In this document: piece by piece, positions 1 to 8,777 of the stretch
Layout of the letters: every line of letters begins with the position of its first letter
Numbering within the stretch: position 1 is the stretch's first letter
From: Gemmobacter denitrificans
GTDB taxonomy: Bacteria > Pseudomonadota > Alphaproteobacteria > Rhodobacterales > Rhodobacteraceae
DNA: 64,000 bases
Direction of reading: 5' to 3'
Assembly: GCF_036964905.1 (NCBI RefSeq)
Contig: NZ_JBALHR010000012.1
Span: 1-64,000 of the forward strand
Translations under genes and position numbers: made by a program
The notes under the pieces: generated by a model
Database searches by the model: none
The model's input: only the letters and a program-made list of their open reading frames with translations
Told to the model about the DNA's origin: nothing

Positions 1-596
1 AAGACCTTCCTCTCCGCCGTCGCCCTCGCCGCAACCGTCATCTTCTGGCTTTGACGATCAATGAGTCTGGACCCTAGTATGGGGCCTTGCAACGAGTTTG
101 ATATTTGCACTGCCTTCTTCTCACAGGCGGCAGCCTCAGGATCAACCAAAGTCAAAAGGGCCCTAGCCCTATCAACTTCTATAGTAGCGCCAAAGTGACG
201 ATAGGCTGTTGCTTGGTTCCAGTACTTTTCATAGTTTTCCACTTCGTAGAATGTACCGGTCGCACGCTGGAAAGGTGCTTCAGATGAAAGATCATCTTGA
301 TAGACCCAGAATGACACCCAGCAATTACTTCGCTTGATGAGCGCATAGCGCTGAACCATGAAATAGGTTCTGCCGCTAAATCTCGAGGTATGTGCTTCTT
401 TCATCTCGCTTTCGATTTCGATGTGGTTCTTTCCCCTGTGCAGGCGCTTTCCTTTCGGCGCCTCGGGGCCACATTCGATACGCGGGGTGTAGCGGTCGGT
501 TTCGGCGCTTGCAGACGGCGCAGTTCCCGTCAGGGCCAAGCCGACCGCGACTGCAGCACAAAGAACCCTGGAAAGACGGTAGCGGCTTTCAGACAT
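1..596 (-). CDS. Secreted hypothetical protein, 3' end beyond left edge
   Basis: An open frame of 198 codons runs from ATG at 596 to the window edge without a stop, so the C-terminus is missing. The first 31 residues form a classical signal peptide (basic start, hydrophobic VLCAAVAVGLALTG, cleavage after ASA), so export to the periplasm or beyond is inferred. A purine-rich GGGGGAAG lies just upstream of the start. The mature part is rich in Tyr, Arg and Glu with several Cys (IECGPEAP, SNCWVSFW, AAACEK) that could form disulfides. I do not recognise a family. From about 60 to 450 the base composition is clearly A+T-richer than neighbouring genes, which suggests acquired DNA. It follows murC on the same strand, where murB or other cell-wall genes would often lie. 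Confidence 0.7.
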   Translation of the reverse strand, partial: MSESRYRLSRVLCAAVAVGLALTGTAPSASAETDRYTPRIECGPEAPKGKRLHRGKNHIEIESEMKEAHTSRFSGRTYFMVQRYALIKRSNCWVSFWVYQDDLSSEAPFQRATGTFYEVENYEKYWNQATAYRHFGATIEVDRARALLTLVDPEAAACEKKAVQISNSLQGPILGSRLIDRQSQKMTVAARATAERKV

Positions 597-771
597 GACA
601 CTTCCCCCGTGCAAGTCAGGCCGAATAGAATGACCGACGATGCACCAAGTTTCCTTGCCGAATTTTCCACCACAAGATGCAGTGGAAGGCAAGTCTAGCC
701 CTGCAACGCCGGATCAGCAGGGATTGCAAAACAGTTCAATAGCCTAAACCGATCCGCCGCCTGCGCCGAAA

Positions 772-2193
772 TCAGGCCGCCTGTTCGACCAGCCGTGCCG
801 GCAGGGCATTGGCCCAGGCCGAAATCGTGCCCGCGCCCAGGCAGACGAAGATATCGCCCGGGCGGGTCTGTTCGCGGAACAGGCGGGCCAGATCGGTTTC
901 GTCGATCACCGCGCGGGCGTGGCGGTGGCCATGGGCGATCAGGCCCGACACCAGATCATCGCGGCTGGCCCCCAAGATCGGGTCTTCGCCCGCGGCATAG
1001 ACCTCGGCGATGCCGACGACATCTGCCTCGTTGAAACAGGTGCAGAAATCCTCGAACAGGTTCGACAACCGGCTGTAGCGGTGCGGCTGATGCACGGCGA
1101 TCACGCGCGCGCCGGGGCGGCCCGCAATGGCCTGCCGCGCGGCCTTCAGCACGGCGGCGATCTCGACCGGGTGGTGGCCGTAATCGTCGATGATGGTGGT
1201 GCCGTTCACCTCGGCCACCTTGGTGAAGCGGCGGTTCACCCCGGCAAATCCCGCCAGCGCCTCGCGGATTTCATCCTTCTTCATGCCCAGATGGCGGGCC
1301 ACGGCCACCGCCGACAGCGCGTTGGACACATTGTGATCGCCTGGCATGGGCAGAACGCAACCTTCGATTTTCGAACCTTCCCCCTCACCTTGCAGGAGGA
1401 TGTCAAAGTGCGCCTTGCCATTTTCGAACTTCAGGTTCACCGCCCGCACATCGGCCTGCGCATTGAAGCCAAAGGTCACCACCCGGCGGTCGGTGACGCG
1501 ACCGACCAGCGCCTGCACCTCGGGGTGATCGGTGCAGCAGACGGCCAGCCCGTAGAAGGGGATGTTCGACACGAAATCGAGAAAGCCCTTGCGCAGGTTT
1601 TCGATGCTGCCCCAATGCTCCATATGTTCGGGGTCGATATTCGTCACGATGGCGATGGTGGCGGGCAGGCGGTTGAACGACCCGTCGCTTTCATCGGCCT
1701 CGACCACCATCCATTCCCCTGCCCCGGCGCGGGCATTCGATCCATAGGCATGGATCACGCCGCCATTGATGACCGTCGGGTCAAGCCCGCCCTTGTCCAG
1801 AAGCGTGGCGACCATGGTGGTGGTCGTCGTCTTGCCATGGGTGCCCGCCACCGCGATGTTGGAGCGCAGGCGCATCAGTTCGGCCAGCATTTCGGCGCGG
1901 CGCACCACCGGCAGCTTGCGGCGGCGGGCCTCTTCCAGTTCGGGGTTGCCCTTCTTGATGGCCGAGGAAATCACGATCACCGCCGCATCCCCGATATTCT
2001 CGGCGCGCTGGCCTTCGAACACCGTGGCCCCAAGCGCGACCAGACGGTCGGTGATCTTTGACGCCTTGGCATCCGACCCCTGCACCCGGTAGCCATGGGT
2101 CATCAGCACCTCGGCAATGCCCGACATGCCGATGCCGCCGATGCCGACGAAATGGATGGGGCCGAGTTCCAGCGGCAGTTTGGTGGCGTTCAT
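772..2193 (-). CDS. murC: UDP-N-acetylmuramate--L-alanine ligase MurC
   Basis: Cytoplasmic ATP-dependent ligase adding L-Ala to UDP-MurNAc, the first amino acid of the peptidoglycan stem. The 473-residue length is normal. The N-terminal nucleotide-binding fold has HFVGIGGIGMSG at about 14-25, and the Mur-ligase P-loop GTHGKTTTTTM lies at 117-127; the central and C-terminal domains follow (EADESDGSF, DDYGHHP). The start MNATKLPLE was chosen because family homology begins there; the same frame is open upstream into murG sequence, which is out-of-frame overlap. It is third in a minus-strand run ftsW-murG-murC, 31 bases after murG, so co-transcription is likely. Confidence 0.97.
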   Translation of the reverse strand: MNATKLPLELGPIHFVGIGGIGMSGIAEVLMTHGYRVQGSDAKASKITDRLVALGATVFEGQRAENIGDAAVIVISSAIKKGNPELEEARRRKLPVVRRAEMLAELMRLRSNIAVAGTHGKTTTTTMVATLLDKGGLDPTVINGGVIHAYGSNARAGAGEWMVVEADESDGSFNRLPATIAIVTNIDPEHMEHWGSIENLRKGFLDFVSNIPFYGLAVCCTDHPEVQALVGRVTDRRVVTFGFNAQADVRAVNLKFENGKAHFDILLQGEGEGSKIEGCVLPMPGDHNVSNALSAVAVARHLGMKKDEIREALAGFAGVNRRFTKVAEVNGTTIIDDYGHHPVEIAAVLKAARQAIAGRPGARVIAVHQPHRYSRLSNLFEDFCTCFNEADVVGIAEVYAAGEDPILGASRDDLVSGLIAHGHRHARAVIDETDLARLFREQTRPGDIFVCLGAGTISAWANALPARLVEQAA

Positions 2194-2224
2194 GGCAATC
2201 GTTCCGGGCAGGGCAAATGGTGGA

Positions 2225-3322
2225 TCAGGCAGTCTTGGCCAGCCGCAGCACCAGATCGACCAGACGGTCGGTGGCATCGGCGCGGCCCTGCGCAAGGGCA
2301 TTGGCAGCCATCTGCTCCGCCGCTTGCGGGTTCGACAGCACCGCGGCCATTTGCGCGCTGAGCGTGGCGGGGTCAAGGGTGGATTCGGGGATCAGGATCG
2401 CGGCTTCGGCGGAAACCAGCCCGCGCGCATTGGCGGTCTGATGATCGGCAGTGGCGGCGGCAAAGGGCACAAGAATGGCAGGTCGCCCGATGACCGAGAT
2501 ATCGGCAATGGACGACGCGCCCGACCGCGAGATCACCAGCTGCGCTTCGGACAGGCGGCGCGGAATATCGGTGAAAAAGGGCTGCACATCGGCGCTGATG
2601 CCCGCGCTGTCATAGGCCTGCACCACTGAGGGCAGGTCTTCGGCGCGGGCCTGATGGGCGATCCGCAGGTTGCGGCGCAGGTTTTCGGGCAAGGCCGCAA
2701 TGGCGGCAGGCACCACCTCTGACAGGATGCGCGCGCCCTGACTGCCGCCGATGACCACCACGCTCATCGGGTAATCACCGGGCGGAATATAGGGGGCGGC
2801 GGCACGGTCCAGCACGGCCCCCCGCACCGGATTGCCGGTATGGATGCCTTCCACCCCTTCGGGCAGGGCGGTGGGCCATGTGCCGCAGGCCACCGCCTGC
2901 ACGCGGCGGGCAAAGAGCCGGTTCACCCGCCCCAGCACGCCGTTCTGTTCATGGATCATGCGCGGCAGACGCAGGACTGTGGCCCCGGCAATCGCCGGGA
3001 TCGACGGATAACCGCCAAAGCCCACCACCACCTCGGGCCGGTCGCGCAGCATGGCAGCAACAGCCGCGATCACCCCGCCCGCAATGCGGAACGGCACGGC
3101 AAGCTTTGCCAGAGCCCCACCCCGCGCAAAGGTGGCCGACGACACTTCGTCGATCTGCACCTCAGGCGGAAAGCCCCCGGCATAGCGAGCCCCTCGCGCA
3201 TCGGTGGACAGTTTCACCCGCCAACCCCGGGCGATCATCGCCTCGGCCAGCGCCTGCGCCGGGAACATATGGCCGCCGGTGCCCCCGGCGGCGATCATCA
3301 CAAGCGGGGCCTTGGGTGCCAT
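2225..3322 (-). CDS. murG: UDP-GlcNAc:lipid I N-acetylglucosaminyltransferase MurG
   Basis: Converts lipid I to lipid II at the inner face of the cytoplasmic membrane (GT28 family). The protein has 365 residues, as expected. The glycine-rich donor loop GGTGGHMFPA lies at 13-22, and the C-terminal half has VIGGSQGAR and ISRSGASSIADI, typical of the UDP-GlcNAc site. The start at MAPKAPLVM is chosen because the N-terminal beta strand and G-loop follow at once; the upstream open frame is ftsW shadow. It starts 2 bases after the ftsW stop, so translation is probably coupled. Confidence 0.97.
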   Translation of the reverse strand: MAPKAPLVMIAAGGTGGHMFPAQALAEAMIARGWRVKLSTDARGARYAGGFPPEVQIDEVSSATFARGGALAKLAVPFRIAGGVIAAVAAMLRDRPEVVVGFGGYPSIPAIAGATVLRLPRMIHEQNGVLGRVNRLFARRVQAVACGTWPTALPEGVEGIHTGNPVRGAVLDRAAAPYIPPGDYPMSVVVIGGSQGARILSEVVPAAIAALPENLRRNLRIAHQARAEDLPSVVQAYDSAGISADVQPFFTDIPRRLSEAQLVISRSGASSIADISVIGRPAILVPFAAATADHQTANARGLVSAEAAILIPESTLDPATLSAQMAAVLSNPQAAEQMAANALAQGRADATDRLVDLVLRLAKTA

Positions 3323-3324
3323 GA

Positions 3325-4494
3325 TCAGCGCCCTCCACGGCGGAACAGGATATCCTCCATCCGGCCTTGCGGACGGCTGCGGGTCAGCGCCAGCAACATG
3401 CCAACCGTCAATCCGGCAGCAATCACCGACGAACCACCATACGAGACAAAGGGCAATGTCATACCCTTGGCGGGCAGCAACCGCACGGCCACGCCCATGT
3501 TGATCATCGCCTGCACGCCAAAGATGCAGGCCAGCCCGGCCCCTGCCAGCCGCACAAAGGGATCGCGTTCCTTCATCAGCCGGAACATCGACCGCACCAC
3601 GACACAGCCATAGAGCGCGAGAATGCACAGCACGAGGATCAGCCCATATTCCTCGGCCGCAACCGCGATGATGAAATCGGTATGCGCGTCAGGCAATGTC
3701 CATTTCACCTGACCTTCGCCCACGCCCACGCCCAAGAACCCGCCCTCCTGAATGGCGTTGGTCGCATAGCCCAGCTGCGAGCGGGGATCGACCTCGGCCG
3801 AAAGATAGCCGTCAATCCGGCGGGCAAGGTGTTCCGAAGTGCCGTAAAGCACAAATCCCACCGCGCCAATCGCGCCAAGGATGGCGGTAATGACGGTCAT
3901 CGAGGCCCCGGCGATGAAATAGACCACGCACCAACCAAAGATCACCAGCATGGATTGGCCGAAATCGGGCTGGATCGCGAGGAAGAAGACGACAAGCACC
4001 GCCAGCCCGAGCGAGATCACCTTGCCCGGCGGGCCATTGATGTCTTGCGAGGCAGCCATCAACCAGGCCGTCACGATGATGAAGCCGGGCTTCAGAAACT
4101 CGGATGGCTGGAAACTGGCGAAACCCAGCGAATACCAGCGCACCGCGCCCTTGCCGAAATCGGTCCCCAGCAGCGGCAGAAACATCAGCGCGATCAGCGA
4201 CAGGACAAATCCCAGAATGCCGATCCGGCGCACCATTTCGGGCGGCAACATCGACACGCCCAGCATGGTGACAATCGCCAGCCCGCCGAAAAACGCCTGC
4301 CGCTGCACATAGTGGAACGGGTCCAGCCCATTGCGGCTGGCCAGCGGCACCGAGGCGGCAAGACCCAGCAAAATGCCGATACCGAACAGGATCAGCACCG
4401 CCGTTAGCGACCATTTGTCAATGGTGCGCCACCAACGGGGAAGAACCGGCTCGGTCACCCGAACGGGCATCGAGCCATAGACCATCTCAGTCAT
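3325..4494 (-). CDS. ftsW: Septal peptidoglycan polymerase FtsW
   Basis: SEDS-family integral membrane glycosyltransferase that polymerises lipid II at the division site with its partner class B PBP. It has 389 residues and about ten hydrophobic segments. Family hallmarks are QPDFGQSMLV in the middle and, near the C-terminus, GMTLPFVSYGGSSV. It heads the minus-strand ftsW-murG-murC run. Unlike the usual dcw order, murD is not directly upstream on the same strand: a cupin gene precedes it, with a 136-base gap that may contain the promoter. Confidence 0.97.
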   Translation of the reverse strand: MTEMVYGSMPVRVTEPVLPRWWRTIDKWSLTAVLILFGIGILLGLAASVPLASRNGLDPFHYVQRQAFFGGLAIVTMLGVSMLPPEMVRRIGILGFVLSLIALMFLPLLGTDFGKGAVRWYSLGFASFQPSEFLKPGFIIVTAWLMAASQDINGPPGKVISLGLAVLVVFFLAIQPDFGQSMLVIFGWCVVYFIAGASMTVITAILGAIGAVGFVLYGTSEHLARRIDGYLSAEVDPRSQLGYATNAIQEGGFLGVGVGEGQVKWTLPDAHTDFIIAVAAEEYGLILVLCILALYGCVVVRSMFRLMKERDPFVRLAGAGLACIFGVQAMINMGVAVRLLPAKGMTLPFVSYGGSSVIAAGLTVGMLLALTRSRPQGRMEDILFRRGGR

Positions 4495-4630
4495 GGGAAC
4501 CGCCTGATTTGCCTGCTTGCCTTGAATGCCGGATGTGATCCCCGGCTGTTCGGATCAGATTAGCGGGAAATGGCGGTCATGGCTAGGGGTTCGGCAGGGG
4601 AACCATGCGCGCCCCTGCCCCGCAATGCCC

Positions 4631-4984
4631 TTACTTCAGCTTGATGCAGAAATGCTTGCGCACCGGGGCCTCGATCTTCCAGGTGCCCTTGAACCCGGGT
4701 TCGACCACAAAGCCATCGCCTGGGCGCAAGGTGACCGGGTCGCCCCCGTCGGGGGTAATGGTGATCTGGCCTTCAATCAGATGCACGAATTCGTAGAACT
4801 TGTAGCTGGCATGCCAGGTGCCGGGGCTTGCCTCCCATGTGCCGCTGATCACGCTGCCATCTAGTGACGTATGCTGCACCCAGGTTTTCATCATCGGGGT
4901 GCCTTCGACCTTGATCCAGCCTTCAAGGTCAGTCAGCAAGGGCTCGGGGCCCGGCGCGGGCAAGCGGAAAACCATATCGCTCAT
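4631..4984 (-). CDS. Small cupin-domain protein
   Basis: A 117-residue single-domain cupin resembling the Cupin_3 (DUF861) group. The conserved block FYEFVHLIEGQITITPDGG followed by LRPGDGFVVEPGFKGTW matches the two cupin motifs; the usual metal-binding histidines are only partly present, so metal-dependent catalysis is uncertain. The substrate is unknown. It sits inside the rearranged dcw region between ftsW (same strand, downstream) and a divergent GNAT gene, and has no obvious cell-wall role. Confidence 0.85.
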   Translation of the reverse strand: MSDMVFRLPAPGPEPLLTDLEGWIKVEGTPMMKTWVQHTSLDGSVISGTWEASPGTWHASYKFYEFVHLIEGQITITPDGGDPVTLRPGDGFVVEPGFKGTWKIEAPVRKHFCIKLK

Positions 4985-5134
4985 GTCTAACCTTCCTAGG
5001 TTGCGGTTCTGACCTATTGGTTAGGGCAGGCAGTCATGGGCTGGCAAGCAGGATCGGCGGCCATATCCGCGCTTGCATCGGGCGGCTGGGTTTGCTTCAC
5101 CGGTGGCGCGGGTTCAACGGCAGGGGAGCAGGAC

Positions 5135-5710
5135 ATGCTGATCCGGGCGGCAACGGCGGCAGATGCCGCGCATCTGGTGCGGTTCATCAACATGGCGGCG
5201 GATGATCTGCCGCTGCATTTCTGGAAAAAGACCGTCGGGCCCGACGGTGACCCGCTGGCACTGGGCCGCGAAAGGGCGGCGCGAGACAGCGGCAATTTTT
5301 CCTACCGCAATGCCTGGCTGGCCGAGGTAGAGGGCGAAGTGGCCGCAGGTCTGCTGGGTTATCCGGCCGCGACCGAGCCGGAACCGATCGCCCCCGATAC
5401 GCCTCCGATCTTTGTGCCGCTGCTGGAGCTTGAGGCCCTGGCACCGGGCAGCTGGTATCTGAATGTGCTGGCCACCGATGCGCATTTTCGCGGACGGGGC
5501 TGTGGCAGCGCGCTGCTGGCACAGGCCGAAACCGTGGCGCGACAGGCGGGGCTGAGCACCATCAGCCTGATCGCCGCCGATACCCATGCCGAGGCGCTGG
5601 CCCTCTATCGCAGCAAGGGCTTTGCCGAGGTGGCCCGCCGCGCGGTGGTCAAGGGCGACTGGCAGGTTTCGGCCACCGAGTGGATTCTCTTCACCAAGTC
5701 GGCAGTCTGA
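5135..5710 (+). CDS. GNAT-family N-acetyltransferase
   Basis: A 191-residue acetyl-CoA-dependent acetyltransferase of unknown acceptor. The C-terminal half carries the GNAT core: LNVLATDAHFRGRGCGSALL (beta4 and the acetyl-CoA R/Q-x-x-G-x-G/A loop) and HAEALALYRSKGFAEV. The start at 5135 is preferred over upstream in-frame codons because MLIRAATAADAAHLV is the typical GNAT N-terminus and CAGGGGAGCAGG lies just before it. It is divergent from the cupin gene and 66 bases upstream of murD on the same strand, so it may share a transcript with murD. Confidence 0.9.
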   Translation: MLIRAATAADAAHLVRFINMAADDLPLHFWKKTVGPDGDPLALGRERAARDSGNFSYRNAWLAEVEGEVAAGLLGYPAATEPEPIAPDTPPIFVPLLELEALAPGSWYLNVLATDAHFRGRGCGSALLAQAETVARQAGLSTISLIAADTHAEALALYRSKGFAEVARRAVVKGDWQVSATEWILFTKSAV

Positions 5711-5776
5711 CCCCCGCCCTTGCACCCGCGCCCGGCCATGCCCATTGTCACGCCGGAAATGGCGAAGGGGTAGGCG

Positions 5777-7177
5777 ATGATTCCGGTACAGGGCTATGCG
5801 GGGCGAAAAGTGGCAGTGCTTGGGCTGGGCCGGTCGGGCCTTGCCACAGCGCGGGCGCTGGTGGCAGGCGGGGCCGAGCCGCTGCTCTGGGATGACAGCG
5901 CGGAAGCGCGCGCCAAGGCCGAGGCAGAGGGCTTCACCTGCACCGATCTGCTGCGCCATGGCGTGCTGGACGGCGCGGCCTGTCTGGTTACGTCTCCCGG
6001 CATCCCCCATCTTTACCCCACGCCCAACAAGGTCATCGCCCGCGCGCTGGACCTTGGCATCCCGGTAGACAATGACATTGGCCTGTTCTTCCAAAGCTTT
6101 GCAACGACAGGCTGGGATGAGTTCGACACTGCCCCCAAGGTGGTCTGCATCACCGGATCAAATGGCAAATCCACCACGACAGCCCTGATCCACCATATCC
6201 TGCAGGTCGCAGGACGCCCCAGCCAGATGGCGGGCAATATCGGACGCGGGGTGCTGGACATCGATCCGCCACAGGATGGCGAAGTGGTGGTGCTGGAACT
6301 TTCCAGTTATCAGACCGATCTCGCGCGGGCGCTGACACCGGATGTGGCGGTGTTCACCAACCTGTCGCCCGATCATCTGGATCGTCATAACGGGATGGGT
6401 GGCTATTTCGCAGCCAAGCGCCGGTTGTTCGCCGAAGGCGGGCCGGATCGCTGCGTGGTGGGCGTGGATGAACTGGAAGGCCGCTTCATGGCCGGGCAAC
6501 TGGCGCAAGGCCCCGAGGATGACCGGGTGATCCGTATTTCCGCCGGGCAAAAACTCGAAGGTTTTGGCTGGTCGGTCTTTGCCCGCAAGGGGTTTCTGTC
6601 GGAATGGCGCAAGGGACGGCAGGTGGCCAGCATCGACCTGCGCGAGATCAAGGGCCTGCCCGGCGCCCATAATCACCAGAATGCCTGTGCCGCCTATGCC
6701 GCCGCCCGCAGCTTGGGCATCGCCCCCAGGCTGATCGAAGGCGCGCTGCACAGCTTTGCCGGCCTGCCCCATCGCAGCCAGCTAGTGGGCGAACGCGACG
6801 GGGTGCGCTTTGTCAATGACAGCAAGGCCACCAATGTCGATGCTGCGGCCAAGGCGCTTCAGGCTTTCCCCCGCATCCGCTGGATCGCGGGCGGCATGGG
6901 CAAGGAAGGCGGCATCGCCGCGCTGGAACCCGTGCTGGGATCTGTGGTCAAGGCCTATCTGATAGGGTTCTCCGCCCGCGATTTCGCGCTGCAGATCGGC
7001 GCAACCCCGCATGAAATCTGCGAAACCATGGAACATGCCGTAACCCGCGCCGCCGCCGAGGCCCAGCCGGGCGAGGTCGTGCTGCTTGCCCCGGCCGCCG
7101 CCAGCTTCGATCAGTACCCAAACTTCGAAAAGCGCGGCGAGGATTTCACCGCCAGGGTGAAGGCGCTGATCGGGTAA
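5777..7177 (+). CDS. murD: UDP-N-acetylmuramoyl-L-alanine--D-glutamate ligase MurD
   Basis: Cytoplasmic ATP-dependent ligase adding D-Glu to UDP-MurNAc-L-Ala. The 466 residues begin with the Rossmann motif VAVLGLGRSGLA, then the P-loop GSNGKSTTTALI at 127-138, then LSSYQTDLA, TNLSPDHLDRH and the C-terminal VNDSKATNVDAA. It is functionally linked to MurC and FtsW nearby but lies on the opposite strand, separated by two unrelated genes. In many relatives murD is just upstream of ftsW on the same strand, so an inversion or insertion is inferred. Confidence 0.97.
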   Translation: MIPVQGYAGRKVAVLGLGRSGLATARALVAGGAEPLLWDDSAEARAKAEAEGFTCTDLLRHGVLDGAACLVTSPGIPHLYPTPNKVIARALDLGIPVDNDIGLFFQSFATTGWDEFDTAPKVVCITGSNGKSTTTALIHHILQVAGRPSQMAGNIGRGVLDIDPPQDGEVVVLELSSYQTDLARALTPDVAVFTNLSPDHLDRHNGMGGYFAAKRRLFAEGGPDRCVVGVDELEGRFMAGQLAQGPEDDRVIRISAGQKLEGFGWSVFARKGFLSEWRKGRQVASIDLREIKGLPGAHNHQNACAAYAAARSLGIAPRLIEGALHSFAGLPHRSQLVGERDGVRFVNDSKATNVDAAAKALQAFPRIRWIAGGMGKEGGIAALEPVLGSVVKAYLIGFSARDFALQIGATPHEICETMEHAVTRAAAEAQPGEVVLLAPAAASFDQYPNFEKRGEDFTARVKALIG

Positions 7178-7739
7178 GGCGGCACCTTCCCGATCAGAAC
7201 ACCGCCATCGCGGTGATCTTGGCCCGAATATCCCGCGGGGCCGGAACGGGCGGGGGCAGAGCCCTCTTCCCCGGCCCCCATCACAACAGCTGTCCAGCAA
7301 GTCAGCACCCCGTTCTGCCCGCTGTCACGGGCTACGGCATCGCATCGCGGCGTATCATCTCGATCCGCACCTGCTCTCACTTTGCGCCGCGCTTTCCTAT
7401 GCTCACTTCACGGGCATAGCGGTCCAAAACATCACCAAAGAGGGACGTCGAAGCGATTTGCGCGCCGTTCAGAATCAGGTATTCCTCGCGGGCAGCCCAA
7501 TCGCGCGCCTCCCCTTGGTGCCAAACACCTTGGACTTTCGAATCCCGTGCCGAGCGATTTCGGCCCGCCACTGTTTGCCAAGTTTTCAAATCGAAGCCAT
7601 GGATTACGCACGCTGCGGAAAGATGCGTAATCAGATGCGCAAGTTTACCCGCAGATGACAGCCAAAATCACCACGCCAGCGAAAATCGGCTGGCTTTGCA
7701 GACGGATAGCGCGGAACCATGTGCAATTCCGTGCGTTAC
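7178..7739. other. Region between murD and tRNA-Leu with integrase debris
   Basis: This 560-base stretch has no intact gene. It contains a broken tyrosine-integrase N-terminus (annotated separately) and, between murD and that remnant, about 150 bases in which I see nothing beyond a weak inverted repeat (CACCGC/GCGGTG near 7202). The location next to a tRNA gene together with integrase debris suggests an old integration site. Confidence 0.5.
7332..7600 (-). pseudogene. Decayed tyrosine-recombinase (integrase) N-terminal fragment
   Basis: Reading the minus strand from ATG at 7600 gives MASI, an in-frame TGA, then KLGKQ and WRAEIARHGIRKSKVFGTK. A one-base loss in a G run shifts the frame to GEARDWAAREEYLI and LFGDVLDRYAREVSIGKRGAK. 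A TGA where a Trp codon is expected follows, then EQVRIEMIRRDAMP and a TAG. Joined, these match the N-terminal arm and SAM-like core-binding region of phage or island integrases of the kind with EVSxxKRGxxWE. The catalytic domain (R..HxxR..Y) is absent. At least three inactivating lesions plus truncation show it is dead. It lies beside tRNA-Leu, a common integration target. Confidence 0.75.
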
Positions 7740-7823
7740 TGGTGCCTGCGGCGGGACTCGAACCCGCACGCCCGAAGGCAGGGGATTTTAAGTCCCCGGC
7801 GTCTACCATTCCACCACGCAGGC
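7740..7823 (-). tRNA. tRNA-Leu (anticodon UAA)
   Basis: The minus strand folds as a long-variable-arm tRNA: acceptor GCCTGCG pairs with CGCAGGC, the D arm contains TGGTAGACGC, the anticodon stem GGGGA/TCCCC encloses CTTAAAA (anticodon TAA), a class II variable arm TGCCTTCGGGCG follows, then the T arm GCGGGTTCGAGTCCCGC. The discriminator is A and CCA is encoded. The 84 bases include CCA. The long variable arm and UAA anticodon make it leucine-specific for UUA and UUG codons. Confidence 0.95.
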
Positions 7824-7895
7824 CCGCAGTTCCGCGCAGGATAGGCCGCCGCGCGGCAAGGTAAAGGGGCATTCTGCTATCCGCCTGAAAGCCTG

Positions 7896-8777
7896 TCAGC
7901 CGGAACTGCCGGTTGATTGCACGCGAAAGGCACAAGGGTCGGAAAACAGTTCGGGCGGGGTCAGGCACAGGCCCTGCGCCACCTGCCAGGCCGCCAGAAC
8001 CTTGGGCACATAATCCCGCGTTTCGGCATAGGGAGGCACGCCGTCATTCGCCTCGACCGCGCCTTCGCCCGCATTATAGGCCGCCAAAACCATCAATGGA
8101 TCGCGGTCGAAGCGTTTCATCAGCCAATCCAGATAGGCCACGCCACCCTTGATGTTCTGTGCGGGATCGGTGGCGTCGGTCACGCCGAAACGCTTGGCCG
8201 TGTCGGGGATCAACTGCATGAGCCCTTGCGCCCCGGCATGGCTGACCGCATCGGGTTTCCCCGCGCTTTCGATGCCGATCACCGCCAGCACCAGCGCGGG
8301 CGAAACCTCGGTCCCGATGGTGGCCTTGAGGATTTCTGTGCCATAGGCATTTGCGATGTCCTGCATGTGCTGCAACCGCGGGGATTTGACAACGCTACCG
8401 CCCGGTCCCTGGCTGAGCATCGCCATGGCCGAAGGAAAACGCCCGTCTACAGCCTGACGCGCGGTTGGGATCACGTCCCAAAACCAGGCGTAAGTCGCCG
8501 GAACCGGTGCCACCGGCGCAAGAGGCGCAGACGGCGATGCTGCCGCTGCTACGGATTGGGCTTCCTTGTCGCGGTCGACCTTGGGGCTGGCAGCCAGCCG
8601 TCTTGCCTGTTCGGCAGGATCAATCTGGATCGTGATGCGCTTTCCCGTGCCTGGCGCGGGCGGTTTCACGCTGCGAAAGGTGAAATCTTCAAACTCCGGC
8701 GCAGCCTGTGGCCATGCCGGGATCGAACCGGACAGAATCGTGCCGGCCGTGACGATTGCTGCAACTGCCCGCCTCAT
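7896..8777 (-). CDS. Lytic transglycosylase (SLT domain), periplasmic
   Basis: A 293-residue exported murein lytic transglycosylase. An N-terminal signal peptide (AAIVTAGTILSGSIPAWPQA) is followed by a low-complexity Ala/Pro linker (about 60-95) and a C-terminal SLT domain. The catalytic Glu is E170 in IGIESAGKPDAVSHAG, followed by GAQGLMQLIPDTAKRFG and VLAAYNAGEGAVE, the three signature motifs. It cleaves glycan strands to 1,6-anhydro products. It is transcribed divergently from the Tad pilus genes, so a role in opening peptidoglycan for that machine is plausible but inferred only from position. Confidence 0.93.
   Translation of the reverse strand: MRRAVAAIVTAGTILSGSIPAWPQAAPEFEDFTFRSVKPPAPGTGKRITIQIDPAEQARRLAASPKVDRDKEAQSVAAAASPSAPLAPVAPVPATYAWFWDVIPTARQAVDGRFPSAMAMLSQGPGGSVVKSPRLQHMQDIANAYGTEILKATIGTEVSPALVLAVIGIESAGKPDAVSHAGAQGLMQLIPDTAKRFGVTDATDPAQNIKGGVAYLDWLMKRFDRDPLMVLAAYNAGEGAVEANDGVPPYAETRDYVPKVLAAWQVAQGLCLTPPELFSDPCAFRVQSTGSSG

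Noticed and set aside
1..54. Plus-strand peptide KTFLSAVALAATVIFWL ending in TGA, looking like the C-terminal helix of a membrane protein
   Set aside because: The opposite strand is a long open frame with signal peptide and ribosome site over the same bases; the short plus-strand reading is better explained as its shadow.
919..2061. 380-codon plus-strand frame antisense to murC
   Set aside because: High-G+C shadow frame, His/Arg/Gly-rich with no motif; murC on the other strand is certain.
7515..7570. GGTGCC and ACTTTCGAATCCCG resembling a tRNA 3' end, possibly a second attachment site
   Set aside because: The same bases encode a well-matching integrase peptide on the minus strand, and the match to tRNA-Leu 3' bases is short and interrupted.
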